From: Rhizobium favelukesii
GTDB lineage: Bacteria; Pseudomonadota; Alphaproteobacteria; Rhizobiales; Rhizobiaceae
Direction of reading: 5' to 3'
Assembly: GCF_000577275.2 (NCBI RefSeq)
Contig: NZ_HG916855.1
Location: forward strand, 186,001 to 250,000
DNA length: 64,000 bases
The notes beneath the pieces were generated by a model that saw only the letters and a list, made by a program, of their open reading frames with translations, was not told the origin of the DNA and did not search any database. Below, piece by piece: positions 62,276 to 64,000 of this stretch. The position numbers were made by a program, and so were the translations under genes. Numbering within the stretch: position 1 is the stretch's first letter; every line of letters starts with the position of its first letter.

Positions 62276-63820
62276 GTGAGTGAGACCGGGCAGAAAATGA
62301 TAACAAGCAACTACCACGGACCTCGCTCAGGCCAGACAAACCTACGCAGCTCGACAGTCGATCAAGGCGCACGGCCGCCAGACAATCTCATCGCCGCGAC
62401 CCGGAAATCAGCTTCCGACCAAGCAGACGAGACGCGCTTGGCGTGGCCGGTCAAGGTTTTCCTTGCTGGCCTGCTGGTCCCGTGGGTACTTCCAATTGGG
62501 CCGCTCAATCTTTCGGTCTATCGGATTATCCTCCTGCTCGCGCTCCTGCCATGCATCGTCAAGTGGTCGCAGGGGAAAGCGGGGAAAAAAAGAGTGGCCG
62601 ATTTCGGCCTCATTCTTTTTTGTTTGTGGGCGGCAATTTCCTTTGTGGTCGTGCAGGGTATCGACCAGGCCATTGAGCCTTCGGGCATTCTTTTCATAGA
62701 AACGATCGGTTCGTACCTCCTGGCCCGGGTTTGCATTCGCAATGCTGACGACTTCCGCAATATGGTGGTGTTTGTCGCCAAACTGATCATATGCCTGCTG
62801 CCATTCACCGTTTATGAATGGGTGACGGGGACCAACTTGCTGCTTCTCGCATTTGGATCAGTATTCCGGACGGAGGCAATAACATGGATGGCGCCCCGGA
62901 TGGGCTTTTCGCGCGTCCAGGGACCTTTTAACCATTCGATATTATTTGGTACGTTCTGCGGAAGCATGCTCGCGTTGACATACCTAGCGACGAAGGGAAA
63001 GGTGTCGGGTATTTCGCGCGGCGTTTTAACCGGTTTGGTGGGATTTTCCGCGTTCCTGTCGATGTCTTCTGCGCCGCTGGCCGGGGTGGTTTTCCAAATT
63101 GCCTTGCTGCAGTGGAACAAGGTTCTTGGCGGCTTTACCGCTCGCTGGAAGCTGCTTTGGGCAGTTGCATTTGTCGGTTATCTCATTGTTGAGCTTGGCT
63201 CCAATCAAACACCGGCGCAGTTCTATATTTCGCATTTCACGTTTGATCAGCAGACCGGATGGTATCGGCTTTGGATCTGGGAGTATGGGTCTGCATCGGT
63301 CGCTAATCATCCAATTTTTGGAATTGGGCTGGGTGATTGGGCGCGGCCACAATGGATGCCAGGAGACAGTGTCGACAACTTCTGGCTATTGATGGCTATG
63401 CGGCATGGCGTGCCTGGTTTCCTGTTCATGGTGCTATCCCTGCTTTCTATCTGGCTCTCTGTCGCGAAGAAAACTGATATCGATCCTGATATTGATGGTT
63501 GCAGGACGTCCTATCTCATCTGCATGGTAGCCCTTGTCTTCGTTGGCTCAACCGTGCATTTCTGGGTGGCCGCATACGTTTGGTTTTTCTTCCTAGTCGG
63601 CTCCGGTGTGTGGATTCTCGATTGCAGCAGCAGCCAGCAATCAGAACGTCACAATGGCAATGTTCGCAAGCCGCGGGCCCGCTATCGTGTTGTGCAGGGC
63701 GAATCGCAAGCTCGAAGCGCTTGTGGCGCAGGCACAAACCTAGGATTAGGCAGCCCTCCACTTAGGCAGAAAGCAGCTGCTCCGATGACGCTGATATCGA
63801 TAAGTTTGAAGTATTCGTGA
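62276..63820 (+). CDS. O-antigen ligase / Wzy-type polysaccharide polymerase membrane protein
   Basis: A 514-residue protein with about ten hydrophobic segments and the O-antigen ligase/polymerase layout: a large loop between helices, GFSRVQGPFNHSILFG, and IGLGDWA with the later DNFWLLMAMRHGVPGFL segment. It would polymerise or ligate repeat units in the periplasm. GTG 62276 or ATG 62297 start the frame; neither has a good ribosome site. The last 60 residues after the final helix are basic and low in structure, perhaps non-conserved. Confidence 0.78.
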   Translation: MSETGQKMITSNYHGPRSGQTNLRSSTVDQGARPPDNLIAATRKSASDQADETRLAWPVKVFLAGLLVPWVLPIGPLNLSVYRIILLLALLPCIVKWSQGKAGKKRVADFGLILFCLWAAISFVVVQGIDQAIEPSGILFIETIGSYLLARVCIRNADDFRNMVVFVAKLIICLLPFTVYEWVTGTNLLLLAFGSVFRTEAITWMAPRMGFSRVQGPFNHSILFGTFCGSMLALTYLATKGKVSGISRGVLTGLVGFSAFLSMSSAPLAGVVFQIALLQWNKVLGGFTARWKLLWAVAFVGYLIVELGSNQTPAQFYISHFTFDQQTGWYRLWIWEYGSASVANHPIFGIGLGDWARPQWMPGDSVDNFWLLMAMRHGVPGFLFMVLSLLSIWLSVAKKTDIDPDIDGCRTSYLICMVALVFVGSTVHFWVAAYVWFFFLVGSGVWILDCSSSQQSERHNGNVRKPRARYRVVQGESQARSACGAGTNLGLGSPPLRQKAAAPMTLISISLKYS

Positions 63821-64000
63821 GTGGAACCGCTGCACAGTGCACCAATCCACGATGGGACAGGAGCGGACTCCAAAATGCTCTCGAACCGCCTGGGCGTTCT
63901 TGCCCGATGTAACGTACCCCCGTTGGCCTGGTGGCAAGATTCAGTTGTCACTGCAAACAGTCCTTAAGCGTTCACTGACCCCTTCTATTCGGCCTAGCCG
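63821..64000. other. non-coding end of the window
   Basis: 180 bases after the Wzy-like gene show no gene with family features or strong hairpin. The window ends inside the polysaccharide region. Confidence 0.4.

Noticed and set aside
63682..63951. A leftward gene over the end of the Wzy-like gene
   Set aside because: The frame has no family features and lies antisense to the basic tail of the polymerase.

Overview
The window looks like a replicon from a member of the Rhizobiaceae (Rhizobium/Ensifer/Agrobacterium type). Evidence: a repABC-type partition pair with matching parS palindromes, an HmrR/CueR copper switch, a GGAAC-N16-CGTT promoter of the alphaproteobacterial general stress response, the aerobic cobF-M set, and GC-rich coding DNA with frequent GTG/TTG starts and ATGA/GTGA overlaps. 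A DUF1612 protein beside the partition genes and the cob operon next to them suggest a chromid-like megaplasmid, or a chromosome carrying an old plasmid origin. No rRNA, tRNA or CRISPR array was seen.

Layout. 0-7.2 kb: a partial AlgD-like nucleotide-sugar dehydrogenase, then a leftward amino-sugar operon (GntR regulator, fused NanE-NanK, solute-binding protein, two permeases, no ATPase). 7.4-12 kb: EamA exporter, sterol-desaturase-like hydroxylase, a LuxR regulator with a degenerate receiver, and an IolI-like isomerase. 12-19 kb: cobalamin ring genes cobF, G, H, I, J, L, M leftward with cobK embedded on the opposite strand. 19-22.8 kb: parS, repA, repB (with a second parS inside it) and a DUF1612 protein, but no repC. 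22.9-28 kb: Bax-inhibitor-like membrane protein, an anti-sigma/ECF sigma pair, and CueR plus a copper P-type ATPase with a clear CueR-type promoter.

28-33 kb is a poor accessory stretch: small hypothetical proteins, an IS701-family element with exact ends but a broken or frameshifting transposase, toxin-antitoxin remnants and a VanZ-like protein. 33-42 kb: pbpC and a giant alpha-2-macroglobulin gene, a periplasmic MsrA, and a receiver-only response regulator behind an EcfG-type promoter. 42-45 kb: a frameshifted mannonate dehydratase gene (uxuA), its likely GntR regulator and an SDR dehydrogenase, suggesting hexuronate use. 45-48 kb: a second copper set (HupE, CopD, CopC, PCuAC, small Cys/His-rich protein). 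48.5-52.2 kb: a full-length 5-oxoprolinase/hydantoinase fusion.

52.7-63.8 kb is a polysaccharide locus with divergent transcription: two glycosyltransferases leftward (one apparently starting at AUU), then rightward a GNAT-like protein, AMP-forming ligase, PLP decarboxylase, acyl carrier protein, glycosyltransferase, polysaccharide deacetylase, glycosyltransferase and Wzy/ligase-type membrane protein. The ligase, decarboxylase and carrier triad resembles genes known beside exosortase A loci, but no exosortase is visible here. I propose it makes a carrier-bound amine or acyl unit that decorates the polysaccharide, by analogy with BtrI/J/K of butirosin synthesis. This is the most promising undescribed system in the window.
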